Shown here piece after piece: positions 7,854-16,358 of a DNA stretch of 64,000 bases. The translations under genes and the position numbers were made by a program. Positions within the stretch are counted from its first letter, which is position 1. The number at the start of each line of letters is the position of its first letter. A model generated the notes under the pieces. That model saw nothing but the letters and a program-made list of their open reading frames with translations. It was not told the DNA's origin and did not search any database. This DNA comes from Paraburkholderia monticola (GTDB taxonomy: Bacteria; Pseudomonadota; Gammaproteobacteria; Burkholderiales; Burkholderiaceae): positions 248,001 through 312,000 of the forward strand of contig NZ_LRBG01000001.1 in NCBI RefSeq assembly GCF_001580545.1, given 5' to 3'.

Positions 7854-10058
7854 ATGGAAATTAAAGTCAATTTTCTCGACAAACTACGTCTTGAAGCCAA
7901 GTTCGATGACTTCACGGTAGTGGCCGATCAGCCTATCCGTTATAAAGGCGATGGCTCCGCGCCTGGCCCATTCGATTATTTTCTGGCTTCATCGGCCTTG
8001 TGTGCAGCTTACTTTGTGAAGTTGTACTGCGTAAATCGCAATATTCCTACGGAAAATATCCGCCTGTCGCAGAACAATATTATTGATCCGGAAAACCGGT
8101 ACCAACAGATTTTCAAGATTCAGGTTGAGTTGCCGCCGGATATCTCGGAAGTAGACCGCCGAGGTATTTTGCGGTTTATTGACCGTTGTACGGTGAAAAA
8201 AGTGGTGCAAGCCGGACCAGAGTTTGTCATTGAAGAGGTAGAAAACCTGGATGCCGATGCTCAGTCGTTGCTGACATTGAAGCCGGCTTCTGACGCCAGC
8301 ACCTATATCACGGGCAAGGATCTACCGTTGGAGCAAACCATCGCCAATATGTCGGCCATTCTGGCGGGCTTGGGCATGAAGATTGAAATTGCTTCGTGGC
8401 GCAATATCGTTCCAAATGTGTGGTCGCTGCATATCCGTGATGCGCACTCGCCGATGTGTTTTACCAATGGCAAGGGATCGACCAAAGAAAGCGCGTTGGC
8501 GTCGGCGTTGGGAGAGTTTATCGAGCGCCTGAATTGCAACCATTTCTATGGCGGTACGTTCTGGGGCGAAGACATCGCCAATGCGGCGTTTGTACATTAC
8601 CCGAACGAGCGCTGGTTTAAGCCCGGACCCAAGGATGCGCTGCCGGCTGAAATTCTGGATGAGTATTGCCTGGAGATTTATAATCCCGACGGCGAGTTGC
8701 GTGGCTCGCATCTGTACGACACCAACTCCGGCAATGTGCAGCGCGGTATCTGTTCGCTGCCGTTTGTGCGGCAGTCGGACGGCGAAGTGGTGTACTTTCC
8801 GTCCAACCTGGTCGAGAACCTGTTCGTCAGCAATGGCATGAGTGCCGGCAATACGCTGGCCGAAGCGCAGGTGCAATGTCTGTCCGAAATTTTCGAACGG
8901 GCGGTAAAGCGTGAAATCATCGAGGGTGAAATCGCACTGCCCGATGTGCCGCCGGAAGTGCTGGCGAAATACCCCGGCATTCTGGCCGGGATTCGGGGGT
9001 TGGAAGAGCAGGGTTTCCCTGTGCTGGTAAAGGATGCATCGCTGGGCGGGGTCTACCCGCTGATGTGCGTCACATTGATGAACCCGCGCACAGGCGGTGT
9101 CTTTGCCTCATTCGGCGCTCACCCGAGCTTTGAGGTGGCGCTGGAACGGAGTCTGACCGAATTGCTACAGGGGCGCAGTTTTGAAGGCCTGAACGATTTA
9201 CCTCAGCCCACCTTTGTCAGTAACGCCGTGACTGAACCAAATAACTTTGTTGAGCACTTCATTGATTCCAGCGGTGTAGTGTCGTGGCGCTTTTTTAGCG
9301 CCAAAGCGAATTTCGAGTTTGTCGAGTGGGATTTCTCTGGCCAGGGGGAAAACTCCAATGCCGAGGAAGCGGCAACCTTGTTCGGAATTCTCGAGGACAT
9401 GGGCAAAGAGGCGTACATGGCGGTGTATGACCAGTTGGGTGCCGTCGCCTGCCGGATTTTAGTGCCGGGTTATTCTGAAGTTTATCCGGTAGACGATTTG
9501 ATCTGGGATAACACAAACAAGGCGCTGTTGTTCCGCGCTGATATTTTGAACTTGCACCGTCTGGACGATGTCGCCCTGGCAGCAATGCTTGAGCGGCTGG
9601 ATAACAGTGAACTGGATGAGTATTCCGATATCGCCACATTGATCGGCATCGAATTTGACGAGAATACGGACTGGGGGCAGCTAACCGTTATCGAGTTGAA
9701 GCTGCTTATTAATCTCGCCTTGCAGCAATTTGAGGCGACGCAGGAGCTGGTGGGAGCCTTCCTGCAGTACAACGACAACACAGCCGAGCGCGGATTGTTT
9801 TACCAGGCCCTGAACGTGGTGCTGGAGGTGCTGCTCGATGACGACCTTGATCTGGACGACTACGAGGTCAACTTCCGCCGGATGTTTGGCAACGCCCGGA
9901 TGGATGCGGTAATGGGGTCAGTCGACGGCAGCGTGCGCTTCTACGGCTTAACGCCGACGAGTATGAAACTGGAGGGCCTCGACAGGCACCACCGCCTGAT
10001 CGACAGTTACAAAAAACTGCACAAGGCGCGGGCCAACGCGGCGGCTACACCGAAGTAG
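7854..10058 (+). CDS. ycaO: OsmC-YcaO fusion protein (RimO-associated type YcaO)
   Basis: A 734-residue fusion. Residues 1-140 resemble an OsmC/Ohr-like domain, with Cys50 and Cys59 in the SSALCAAYFVKLYC helix. From about residue 153 (ITGKDLPLEQTIA) the protein follows E. coli YcaO to the end. ATP-binding YcaO features are visible: NGKGSTKESALASALGEF with Glu221 and Glu224, and SNGMSAGNTLAEAQ followed by SEIFERAVK with Glu345 and Glu348. E. coli YcaO is 586 residues and has been linked to RimO-dependent methylthiolation of ribosomal protein S12; it lacks the OsmC part. The GC content is visibly lower than in flanking genes, which suggests horizontal transfer. The start has only a weak AGGA site. 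No RiPP precursor or rimO gene is adjacent. Confidence 0.9.
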   Translation: MEIKVNFLDKLRLEAKFDDFTVVADQPIRYKGDGSAPGPFDYFLASSALCAAYFVKLYCVNRNIPTENIRLSQNNIIDPENRYQQIFKIQVELPPDISEVDRRGILRFIDRCTVKKVVQAGPEFVIEEVENLDADAQSLLTLKPASDASTYITGKDLPLEQTIANMSAILAGLGMKIEIASWRNIVPNVWSLHIRDAHSPMCFTNGKGSTKESALASALGEFIERLNCNHFYGGTFWGEDIANAAFVHYPNERWFKPGPKDALPAEILDEYCLEIYNPDGELRGSHLYDTNSGNVQRGICSLPFVRQSDGEVVYFPSNLVENLFVSNGMSAGNTLAEAQVQCLSEIFERAVKREIIEGEIALPDVPPEVLAKYPGILAGIRGLEEQGFPVLVKDASLGGVYPLMCVTLMNPRTGGVFASFGAHPSFEVALERSLTELLQGRSFEGLNDLPQPTFVSNAVTEPNNFVEHFIDSSGVVSWRFFSAKANFEFVEWDFSGQGENSNAEEAATLFGILEDMGKEAYMAVYDQLGAVACRILVPGYSEVYPVDDLIWDNTNKALLFRADILNLHRLDDVALAAMLERLDNSELDEYSDIATLIGIEFDENTDWGQLTVIELKLLINLALQQFEATQELVGAFLQYNDNTAERGLFYQALNVVLEVLLDDDLDLDDYEVNFRRMFGNARMDAVMGSVDGSVRFYGLTPTSMKLEGLDRHHRLIDSYKKLHKARANAAATPK

Positions 10059-10469
10059 GGTTGCGAGTCATGGATGGACGCAATGACACCGTTCATCCCC
10101 CGCTCGAAAACACCTGTTTGCTACCTGAGCGATCATCTGTGCCTGTCGAATCGTTTCGTAGAGCCTATACGACGATTCGCGCGAACGCGTCGCCGATGTT
10201 CGCCGTGCCGAGGCGTGTACGTACCCTCCAAGGAGCCTGTCCGCAAGCGGTCTCCCCGATAATCCAGGAAGAACCTTTCTATTTTCCGCGCCGCATCACG
10301 CGCCGCGCCTCGCCAGCATGCCCTCCCCGAGTCTTCTAGAGGACTTAGTCGACCCCGCCCCTTGATCGAAGCGCCCCTCCTTTCTTATCCTGAAAAAAAC
10401 GATCGTTTCAAATACCGATTTGAATCACGTGTTTGCGAGCCGGCAGCCCCGGCAACTGGGAGACGCAAC
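10059..10469 (+). other. Intergenic region upstream of the TetR/fad cluster
   Basis: About 410 bases. Open frames here lack ribosome sites and family resemblance. The last 75 bases are AT-rich and hold two palindromes, described separately, that look like regulator binding sites. They lie immediately before the TetR-family gene and so probably within its promoter. Confidence 0.45.
10397..10424. promoter_or_regulatory. Candidate PsrA/TetR operator: two abutting palindromes
   Basis: AAACGATCGTTT (10397-10408) is a perfect palindrome. It overlaps by two bases TTCAAAT-N4-ATTTGAA (10407-10424), a perfect inverted repeat with 7-base arms. The first matches the AAAC-N4-GTTT core of sites bound by PsrA-type regulators. 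The sites sit about 45 bases before the TetR gene, so autoregulation plus control of the downstream fad genes is likely. Confidence 0.5.
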
Positions 10470-11249
10470 ATGGCAGTTCGCACCACCGGCCGACATGCCG
10501 GCGATACGAAGTCACGCATTCTCGACACCGCCGAGACACTGTTCATCGAGTGCGGCTATGAGGCGATGTCGCTGCGCCAGATCACTTCGCGCGCCGAAGT
10601 CAATCTCGCTGCGGTCAACTATCACTTCGGCAGCAAGGAATCGCTGATTCATTCGATGCTCTCGCGCCGGCTCGATCAGCTCAATCACGAGCGCCTGAAA
10701 CTGCTCGACCGCTTCGACGCGATGCTCGGCGCGCGCCTCACCTGCGAGCACGTGCTCGGCGCGATGTTCATTCCGGCGTTGCGTCTGTCGCGCGATCCGC
10801 GCGTCGGCGGCAAGGCGTTTCTACGGCTGCTCGGGCGCGCCTACACCGATCCGTCATCGTTCATCCGCGACTTTCTCAACGCGCATTACGAGTCGGTGGC
10901 GGTGCGTTTTTTCGACGCGTTCCAGCGCGCGCTGCCGCATCTGCCGCGCGAGGAACTCGGCTGGCGGCTGCATTTCGCGATCGGTGCGCTCTCGGGCGTG
11001 CTCGCCGGCACCGATACCGACAGCCTGATTGCCGAGTTCTCGCAAGGCAAGTCGATGAACGATCTGCAACTGATCGCGCGCCTTGCGTCACTGATGGTCG
11101 CCGCACTGAAGGCGCCGCTGCCGGACGGCACGCAACTGGCCGCATTCGCCGCAGTGCTCGGCGATGCAAGCGATGCTGCCGCGGACTGCGCGATGGCTTG
11201 CGGAGAGGAAGAGCGATCCGCATGTGGCGCGGCGATTGCGTCACCGTAA
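10470..11249 (+). CDS. TetR-family regulator of fatty-acid genes (PsrA-like)
   Basis: Cytoplasmic dimeric repressor expected to respond to fatty acids or acyl-CoA. The N-terminal helix-turn-helix reads SLRQITSRAEVNLAAVNYHF, followed by GSKESLI, nearly the same as in Pseudomonas PsrA (ITSKAGVNLAAVNYHFGSK). The C-terminal ligand domain also follows PsrA in layout (FLRLLGRAY and LGWRLHFAIGAL). The ATG at 10470 is preceded by GGGAGACGCAAC; a longer in-frame start at 10362 has no ribosome site. Length from this start is 259 residues. It lies 39 bases before fadE on the same strand, with palindromic sites in its own upstream region, so it probably controls the whole cluster through fadD. Confidence 0.85.
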   Translation: MAVRTTGRHAGDTKSRILDTAETLFIECGYEAMSLRQITSRAEVNLAAVNYHFGSKESLIHSMLSRRLDQLNHERLKLLDRFDAMLGARLTCEHVLGAMFIPALRLSRDPRVGGKAFLRLLGRAYTDPSSFIRDFLNAHYESVAVRFFDAFQRALPHLPREELGWRLHFAIGALSGVLAGTDTDSLIAEFSQGKSMNDLQLIARLASLMVAALKAPLPDGTQLAAFAAVLGDASDAAADCAMACGEEERSACGAAIASP

Positions 11250-11288
11250 AAGAGACACACACAAGAGATCGACAGAGGAGGAAACATC

Positions 11289-13787
11289 ATGCCGTGGTTC
11301 ATCCTGGCGCTCTTCATCGCCGCGCTTGCCCTCGTCTACTTTCAGGCCCGCGCCTCGTGGTGGCTCGCGACGCTGATCGTCTGGGTCGCGGCCGCGCACG
11401 TCAGCGGCGCGGCAGGCCCGCTACTCACGACACTACTCGCGATCGTGCTGGTGTGCCCCGCCCTCGTGTTGACGATCAGGCCGCTGCGCCGCGCATGGCT
11501 CGCCAAACCGGCGCTCGATACGTTCCGCACGATCCTGCCGCAGATGTCGCCGACCGAACGCGACGCGATCGAAGCCGGCACGGTCTGGTGGGACGCCGAG
11601 CTGTTCTCGGGCCGTCCGCACTGGGACACGCTGCTGGGCTACGGGCCGGCCACGCTCAGCGCCGAAGAGCAAGCCTTCCTCGACGTCGAATGCGAGCAGT
11701 TGTGCGACCTCGCTAACGACTGGGACACCACGATGATCTGGCAGGACCTGTCGCCGCAAACGTGGCAGTTCATCAAGGAGCGCGGCTTTCTCGGCATGAT
11801 CATTCCGAAGCGCTACGGTGGCAAACAGTTCTCCGCGTACGCGCATTCGCAGGTCATCATGAAGCTCGCGACGCGCTGCTCGGCCGCGGCCGTCTCGGTG
11901 ATGGTGCCGAACTCGCTCGGCCCCGCCGAGCTGCTGATGCACTACGGCACCGACGCGCAGAAGAACCACTATCTGCCGCGTCTCGCGCGCGGCGAGGAGA
12001 TCCCCTGCTTCGCGCTGACGAGCCCGTATGCCGGTTCCGACGCCGCCGCGATTCCCGATATCGGTATCGTCTGCAAGGGTATGCACGAGGGCCGCGAAAC
12101 ACTCGGTTTTCGCGTCACGTGGGACAAGCGCTACATCACGCTCGGGCCGATTGCGACGGTGCTCGGCCTCGCGTTCCGCGCGCTCGACCCCGACCATCTG
12201 CTCGGTGCGAACGACGAACCCGGCATCACCTGCGCGCTGATTCCGACCGATCATCCTGGCGTCGACATCGGCCGCCGGCACTGGCCGTTGAACGCGGTGT
12301 TCCAGAACGGCCCGAACTCGGGCAAGGACGTGTTCATTCCGCTCGACTGGGTGATCGGCGGACGCGACCAGGTCGGCAACGGCTGGCGGATGCTGATGGA
12401 GTGTCTGGCGGCGGGCCGGGCGATCTCGCTGCCGTCGTCGAACGTCGGGATGGCGAAGCTCGCGGTACGCGGCACCGGTGCGTATGCCGCGATACGCCGT
12501 CAGTTCCGCGCCGCCGTCGGCAAGTTCGAGGGCGTCCAGGAAGCGCTCGGCCGCATGGGCGGCAATCTGTACGTGATGGATGCCGCGCGGCGCCTGTCCG
12601 CGCAGGCGGTCGACCTCGGCGAGAAACCTTCGGTGATTTCGGCGATCGCCAAGTATCACGTCACCGAGCGGGCACGCATGGTGATCAACGACGGCATGGA
12701 CGTCACGGCCGGCAAGGGCATTTGCATGGGGCCGTCGAACTTCCTGGCGCGCGCGTATCAGCAGGTGCCGGTCTCGATCACCGTCGAAGGCGCGAACATT
12801 CTGACGCGCTGCCTGATCATCTTCGGCCAGGGCGCGATTCGCTGCCATCCGTACGTGCTGAAGGAAATGAGCGCGACGCGCGAGCCCGATCGCGCGAAGG
12901 CCTTGCGCGAGTTCGACGCGGCATTCTTCGGTCACGTGAATTTCACGCTGTCGAATGCGGTGCGCAGCGTCGTGGATGGGCTCACCGGCGGCGCCTTGAT
13001 CGCGAAGCCGCGTCGCGCGCATGCGCCGCTCCACGCGTACTATCGTGCGGCGACGCGTCTGTCGACCGTGTTCGCGTTGCTCGCCGACGTGTCGATGCTG
13101 GTGCTCGGCGGCGAGCTGAAGCGTCGCGAACGCATCTCGGCGCGCCTCGGCGACGTGCTGTCGCAGCTCTATCTGATCTCGGCGACCCTGAAGCGCTTCG
13201 AAGACGAAGGCCGTCAGCAGGACGACCTGCCGCTCGTGCGCTGGGGCGTCGAAGATGCGCTCTACAGGGCGCAGCACGCGCTCGACGGCGTGCTCGCGAA
13301 CTACCCGAACCTCCTCGTCGCGACGCTCGTGCGCGTGCTCGCGTTCCCGTTCGGTCTGCCGCATCGCGAGCCGTCCGACCAGCTCGGTGGCGAGATCGCC
13401 GAGTTGATGCAAACACCGGGCGCCGCGCGCGAGCGGCTCGTCGCCGGCTCGTACGTGCCGCATCCCGACGTCGACGCGCTCGGCTATGGCGAGCTCGTAT
13501 TCGCCCTGAATCCGCGCTTCACGCAAATCGAGCAGAAGCTGCGCGACGCGCTCCGGCAAGGTCGACTCGAACCGATGCCGCAAAGCCTGCCGCAACTCGC
13601 CGCGTGGACCGATACGGCAGAGCGCCAGGGCTTCATCGATGCCGATGAACGGCGCGTGCTCGACGACTACGCGCGCTATGCCGCGCAGGTCGTCAAGGTC
13701 GACGATTTCCCCGCCGACTTCGACCTGCTCGCGAGTCTGCAAATGCGCAAGGAAGCGCTCGAAAAGGCCCTGGAACTGGCGGCCTGA
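11289..13787 (+). CDS. fadE: Acyl-CoA dehydrogenase FadE
   Basis: FAD enzyme that oxidises acyl-CoA to trans-2-enoyl-CoA, the first beta-oxidation step, probably at the inner face of the membrane. At 832 residues it matches the long FadE class (E. coli FadE is about 814). Residues 1-65 form hydrophobic segments as in FadE, and the catalytic acyl-CoA dehydrogenase core follows (IIPKRYGGKQFSAYAHSQ near residue 173, CFALTSPYAGSDA near 237). The long C-terminal region fits the DUF1974-type extension of this class. A strong AGGAGG ribosome site precedes the ATG. It is the first enzyme gene after the PsrA-like regulator. Confidence 0.93.
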   Translation: MPWFILALFIAALALVYFQARASWWLATLIVWVAAAHVSGAAGPLLTTLLAIVLVCPALVLTIRPLRRAWLAKPALDTFRTILPQMSPTERDAIEAGTVWWDAELFSGRPHWDTLLGYGPATLSAEEQAFLDVECEQLCDLANDWDTTMIWQDLSPQTWQFIKERGFLGMIIPKRYGGKQFSAYAHSQVIMKLATRCSAAAVSVMVPNSLGPAELLMHYGTDAQKNHYLPRLARGEEIPCFALTSPYAGSDAAAIPDIGIVCKGMHEGRETLGFRVTWDKRYITLGPIATVLGLAFRALDPDHLLGANDEPGITCALIPTDHPGVDIGRRHWPLNAVFQNGPNSGKDVFIPLDWVIGGRDQVGNGWRMLMECLAAGRAISLPSSNVGMAKLAVRGTGAYAAIRRQFRAAVGKFEGVQEALGRMGGNLYVMDAARRLSAQAVDLGEKPSVISAIAKYHVTERARMVINDGMDVTAGKGICMGPSNFLARAYQQVPVSITVEGANILTRCLIIFGQGAIRCHPYVLKEMSATREPDRAKALREFDAAFFGHVNFTLSNAVRSVVDGLTGGALIAKPRRAHAPLHAYYRAATRLSTVFALLADVSMLVLGGELKRRERISARLGDVLSQLYLISATLKRFEDEGRQQDDLPLVRWGVEDALYRAQHALDGVLANYPNLLVATLVRVLAFPFGLPHREPSDQLGGEIAELMQTPGAARERLVAGSYVPHPDVDALGYGELVFALNPRFTQIEQKLRDALRQGRLEPMPQSLPQLAAWTDTAERQGFIDADERRVLDDYARYAAQVVKVDDFPADFDLLASLQMRKEALEKALELAA

Positions 13788-13931
13788 TGAGCCGGTCGAC
13801 GGGGAAAAACTATCGACGCGGCGCGGCAAATCGTACCGGAGTCACGCAACTCAAGGCACACTGACACACGTCCAACGCCCCTGAACACCCCAGAGGCTGA
13901 GCGCGGCGCGTCCAGCGGAGCAACCGATAAC

Positions 13932-15347
13932 ATGAACGACTCCTACCTGAAGTTCGTCAACTCGCCGTTCGGCGGCCGCCTCGCGCGCTCGCTCGGCCTG
14001 CCGAAGCCCGAGGTGCTGCGGCGCTACCGCGCGGATCGCCCCGAGTTCGACGGCCTGGTCGCGATCGGCGCGGGCCGCGAGCCACACCTGTTCGACGCGC
14101 TCGCGAGTCTGATCGCGAGCATCGGCATGACGAGCGTCGCGCACGAAAGCGCCGGGCTCTGGGTGCCGCTCGCCAGCCGCCACGGTCTGATGACCGGCCG
14201 CTTCGAGCCGGCCGAAGCCGCTGCGCCGGGCAAGCTCGCCGCGCTGCTGTTCGACGCGAGCGGTATCGACGACAGCAGCCTGCTCGAACCGCTGCACGGC
14301 TTTTTCCACGACACGCTGCGCTCGCTCGGCAAGTGCGGGCGCATCGTCGTGCTCGGCCGGCCGCCCGAGACCTGCGCGAGCCCGCGTCAGTGGACCGCCC
14401 AGCGCGCGCTCGAAGGGTTCGTGCGCTCGCTCGGCAAGGAAGCGCGGCGCGGCATCACCGCGAATCTGGTGTATGTCGAACCAGGTTCGGAAAGCGGCAT
14501 CGAGGCGACGCTGCGCTTTTTCCTGTCGCCGCGCTCGGCCTATGTGTCGGGCCAGGTGGTGCGGATCGCGGCACACGGCGCGCTCCCGCAAAACCCGCCC
14601 GCGTTCGACTGGCGACAGCCGCTCGCCGGCCACCGCGCGCTCGTCACGGGCGCCGCACGCGGCATCGGCGCGTCGATCGCGAGCGTGCTCGCGGCCGAGG
14701 GCGCGCAGGTGATCGGCCTCGACGTTCCGTCCGCGCGCGATGCGCTCGACGCAACGATGCGTCAGCTGAACGGCAGCGCGCTCGCGTTCGACATCGCCGC
14801 GCCCGAAGCGCCCGCGCAGATCGCCGCCGCCCTCGACGAGCTCGGGGTCGACATCGTCGTGCATAACGCCGGCATCACGAAGGACAAGACCATCGCGAAG
14901 ATGACCGACACCGCTTGGCAAAGCGTGATCGACATCAACCTGAGCGCGCAGGAGCGCATCGACGAGGCGCTGCTCGCGGGCGGCATCCTGCGCGACGGCG
15001 GGCGCATCATTGCGGTGTCGTCGATCAGCGGCATTGCGGGCAATCCCGGCCAGACCAATTACGCGACGTCGAAGGCGGGTGTGATCGGCCGCGTGCAGAG
15101 CATGGCGCCTCATCTGCGCGCACGCGGCATCACGATCAACGCGGTCGCGCCCGGCTTCATCGAAACGCAGATGACCGCGAAAATTCCGCTCGCGATTCGC
15201 GAGGCCGGCCGCCGCATGAACTCGATGAGCCAAGGCGGCCAGCCGGTCGACGTCGCGCAGACCATCGCATGGCTCGCGCATCCGGGCTCGGCCGGCGTGA
15301 CGGGTCAGGTCGTGCGCGTGTGCGGTCAAAGCCTGATCGGCGCCTGA
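13932..15347 (+). CDS. High-molecular-weight 3-oxoacyl-(ACP/CoA) reductase, FabG family
   Basis: A 471-residue short-chain dehydrogenase about twice the size of ordinary FabG. Residues 1-225 form a flavodoxin-like N-terminal domain without a cofactor motif. Residues 230-471 are the active FabG-like domain: TGAARGIG at 239-246, NAG at 312-314, and the catalytic Ser364, Tyr377 and Lys381 (NYATSKAG). This arrangement is that of mycobacterial FabG4, which uses NADH and acyl-CoA substrates. Here it probably interconverts 3-oxoacyl-CoA and (R)-3-hydroxyacyl-CoA together with the MaoC hydratase encoded 14 bases downstream. A GCGGAGCAACC site precedes the ATG. Direction in vivo cannot be told from sequence. 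Confidence 0.88.
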   Translation: MNDSYLKFVNSPFGGRLARSLGLPKPEVLRRYRADRPEFDGLVAIGAGREPHLFDALASLIASIGMTSVAHESAGLWVPLASRHGLMTGRFEPAEAAAPGKLAALLFDASGIDDSSLLEPLHGFFHDTLRSLGKCGRIVVLGRPPETCASPRQWTAQRALEGFVRSLGKEARRGITANLVYVEPGSESGIEATLRFFLSPRSAYVSGQVVRIAAHGALPQNPPAFDWRQPLAGHRALVTGAARGIGASIASVLAAEGAQVIGLDVPSARDALDATMRQLNGSALAFDIAAPEAPAQIAAALDELGVDIVVHNAGITKDKTIAKMTDTAWQSVIDINLSAQERIDEALLAGGILRDGGRIIAVSSISGIAGNPGQTNYATSKAGVIGRVQSMAPHLRARGITINAVAPGFIETQMTAKIPLAIREAGRRMNSMSQGGQPVDVAQTIAWLAHPGSAGVTGQVVRVCGQSLIGA

Positions 15348-15361
15348 ACGGGAGCATCAGC

Positions 15362-16297
15362 ATGAGCGAATCGGGTGATCCGTTCGGCAGCCTTCAGCCC
15401 GCGCCCACGCCTGGCGGCGACGGCGCGCGGCCGAAAACCGTCGTCATCGAAACGCTGCCCGCGCCGGCGAAGTTGTATGGGCGCGCGCTGACCGGCATCG
15501 TCAAACGCGGCCGCGACTCGCGGCTGCCGGCGCTGCGGCTCGTGCGCCCCGCCGTCGCGCTCGACCCCGGACCGGTATGGCGCTACGCGCGCGTGTGCGG
15601 CTTCATCCCCGAGCATGGCGTGCCGCTCACCTACCCGCATCTGCTCGCGTTTCCGCTGCATCTGCTGATGCTGACCGATCCCGCGTTTCCGTGGCCCGCG
15701 CTCGGCCTCGTGCATCTGGCCAATCACGTGCGGCTGCGCCGGCCGCTCGCGTACAAGGATCTGCTGCGCATCGAGGTCGAATTCGGCGCGCTGCTGCGTC
15801 ACGACAAGGGCCAGGCGTTCGTCGTGCACACGCGCATCTTTCGACGCGGCGAGGCGGTGTGGGACGGCGACAGCATCTATCTGAAGCGCGCGGTGCCGGC
15901 GATCGGCCACCCACTCCAGGCACTGACGCCCGGCCCCGATGCGCTGCAACGGATCGCACGCTGGCAGCTCGCGCCGCAACTGGGCCGCGACTACGCGAGC
16001 GTGTCGGGCGACTACAACCCGATCCACATGAGCGCGTTATCGGCGAAAGCGTTCGGCTTTCCGCGCGCGATCGCGCATGGCATGTGGACGCTCGCGCGCG
16101 CCGCGTCGTCATTGCAGCCGCCGAAACCGCTCGCCGAAGCGACGCTCAGCGCCGAGTTCAAGGTGCCGATGCTGCTGCCGGGCGAAGCGTCGCTGTGGAG
16201 CGCATCGCCGTCGCTGATCGAGCGCGATCTCGAGGTGCGCGATATCGCCGGCGACAAGCCGCATTTGCGCGGGCGCATGCAGTGGCGGCTGCTATGA
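15362..16297 (+). CDS. MaoC-family (R)-specific enoyl-CoA hydratase, double hotdog
   Basis: Hydrates trans-2-enoyl-CoA to (R)-3-hydroxyacyl-CoA, or the reverse. The 311-residue length suggests two hotdog folds, only the second carrying the active site: YASVSGDYNPIHMSALSA with Asp217 and His222, followed by the usual AIAHGMW stretch. The start at 15362 follows the fabG-type stop by 14 bases, with CGGGAGCATC as ribosome site, so the two are very likely co-translated. Family size and layout fit HtdX-like dehydratases. It supplies the hydratase activity that FadB would give in the classical pathway; no FadB is present in the cluster. Confidence 0.87.
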   Translation: MSESGDPFGSLQPAPTPGGDGARPKTVVIETLPAPAKLYGRALTGIVKRGRDSRLPALRLVRPAVALDPGPVWRYARVCGFIPEHGVPLTYPHLLAFPLHLLMLTDPAFPWPALGLVHLANHVRLRRPLAYKDLLRIEVEFGALLRHDKGQAFVVHTRIFRRGEAVWDGDSIYLKRAVPAIGHPLQALTPGPDALQRIARWQLAPQLGRDYASVSGDYNPIHMSALSAKAFGFPRAIAHGMWTLARAASSLQPPKPLAEATLSAEFKVPMLLPGEASLWSASPSLIERDLEVRDIAGDKPHLRGRMQWRLL

Positions 16298-16358
16298 GCC
16301 GCGAGCGCACCGTAGGCCGATAGACCTGTCACCCGGGCACGACCCAAAGGAGCCGAGC

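Noticed and set aside
10061..10339. Open frame directly after the YcaO gene
   Set aside because: No ribosome site, composition unlike either neighbour, and no recognisable domain.
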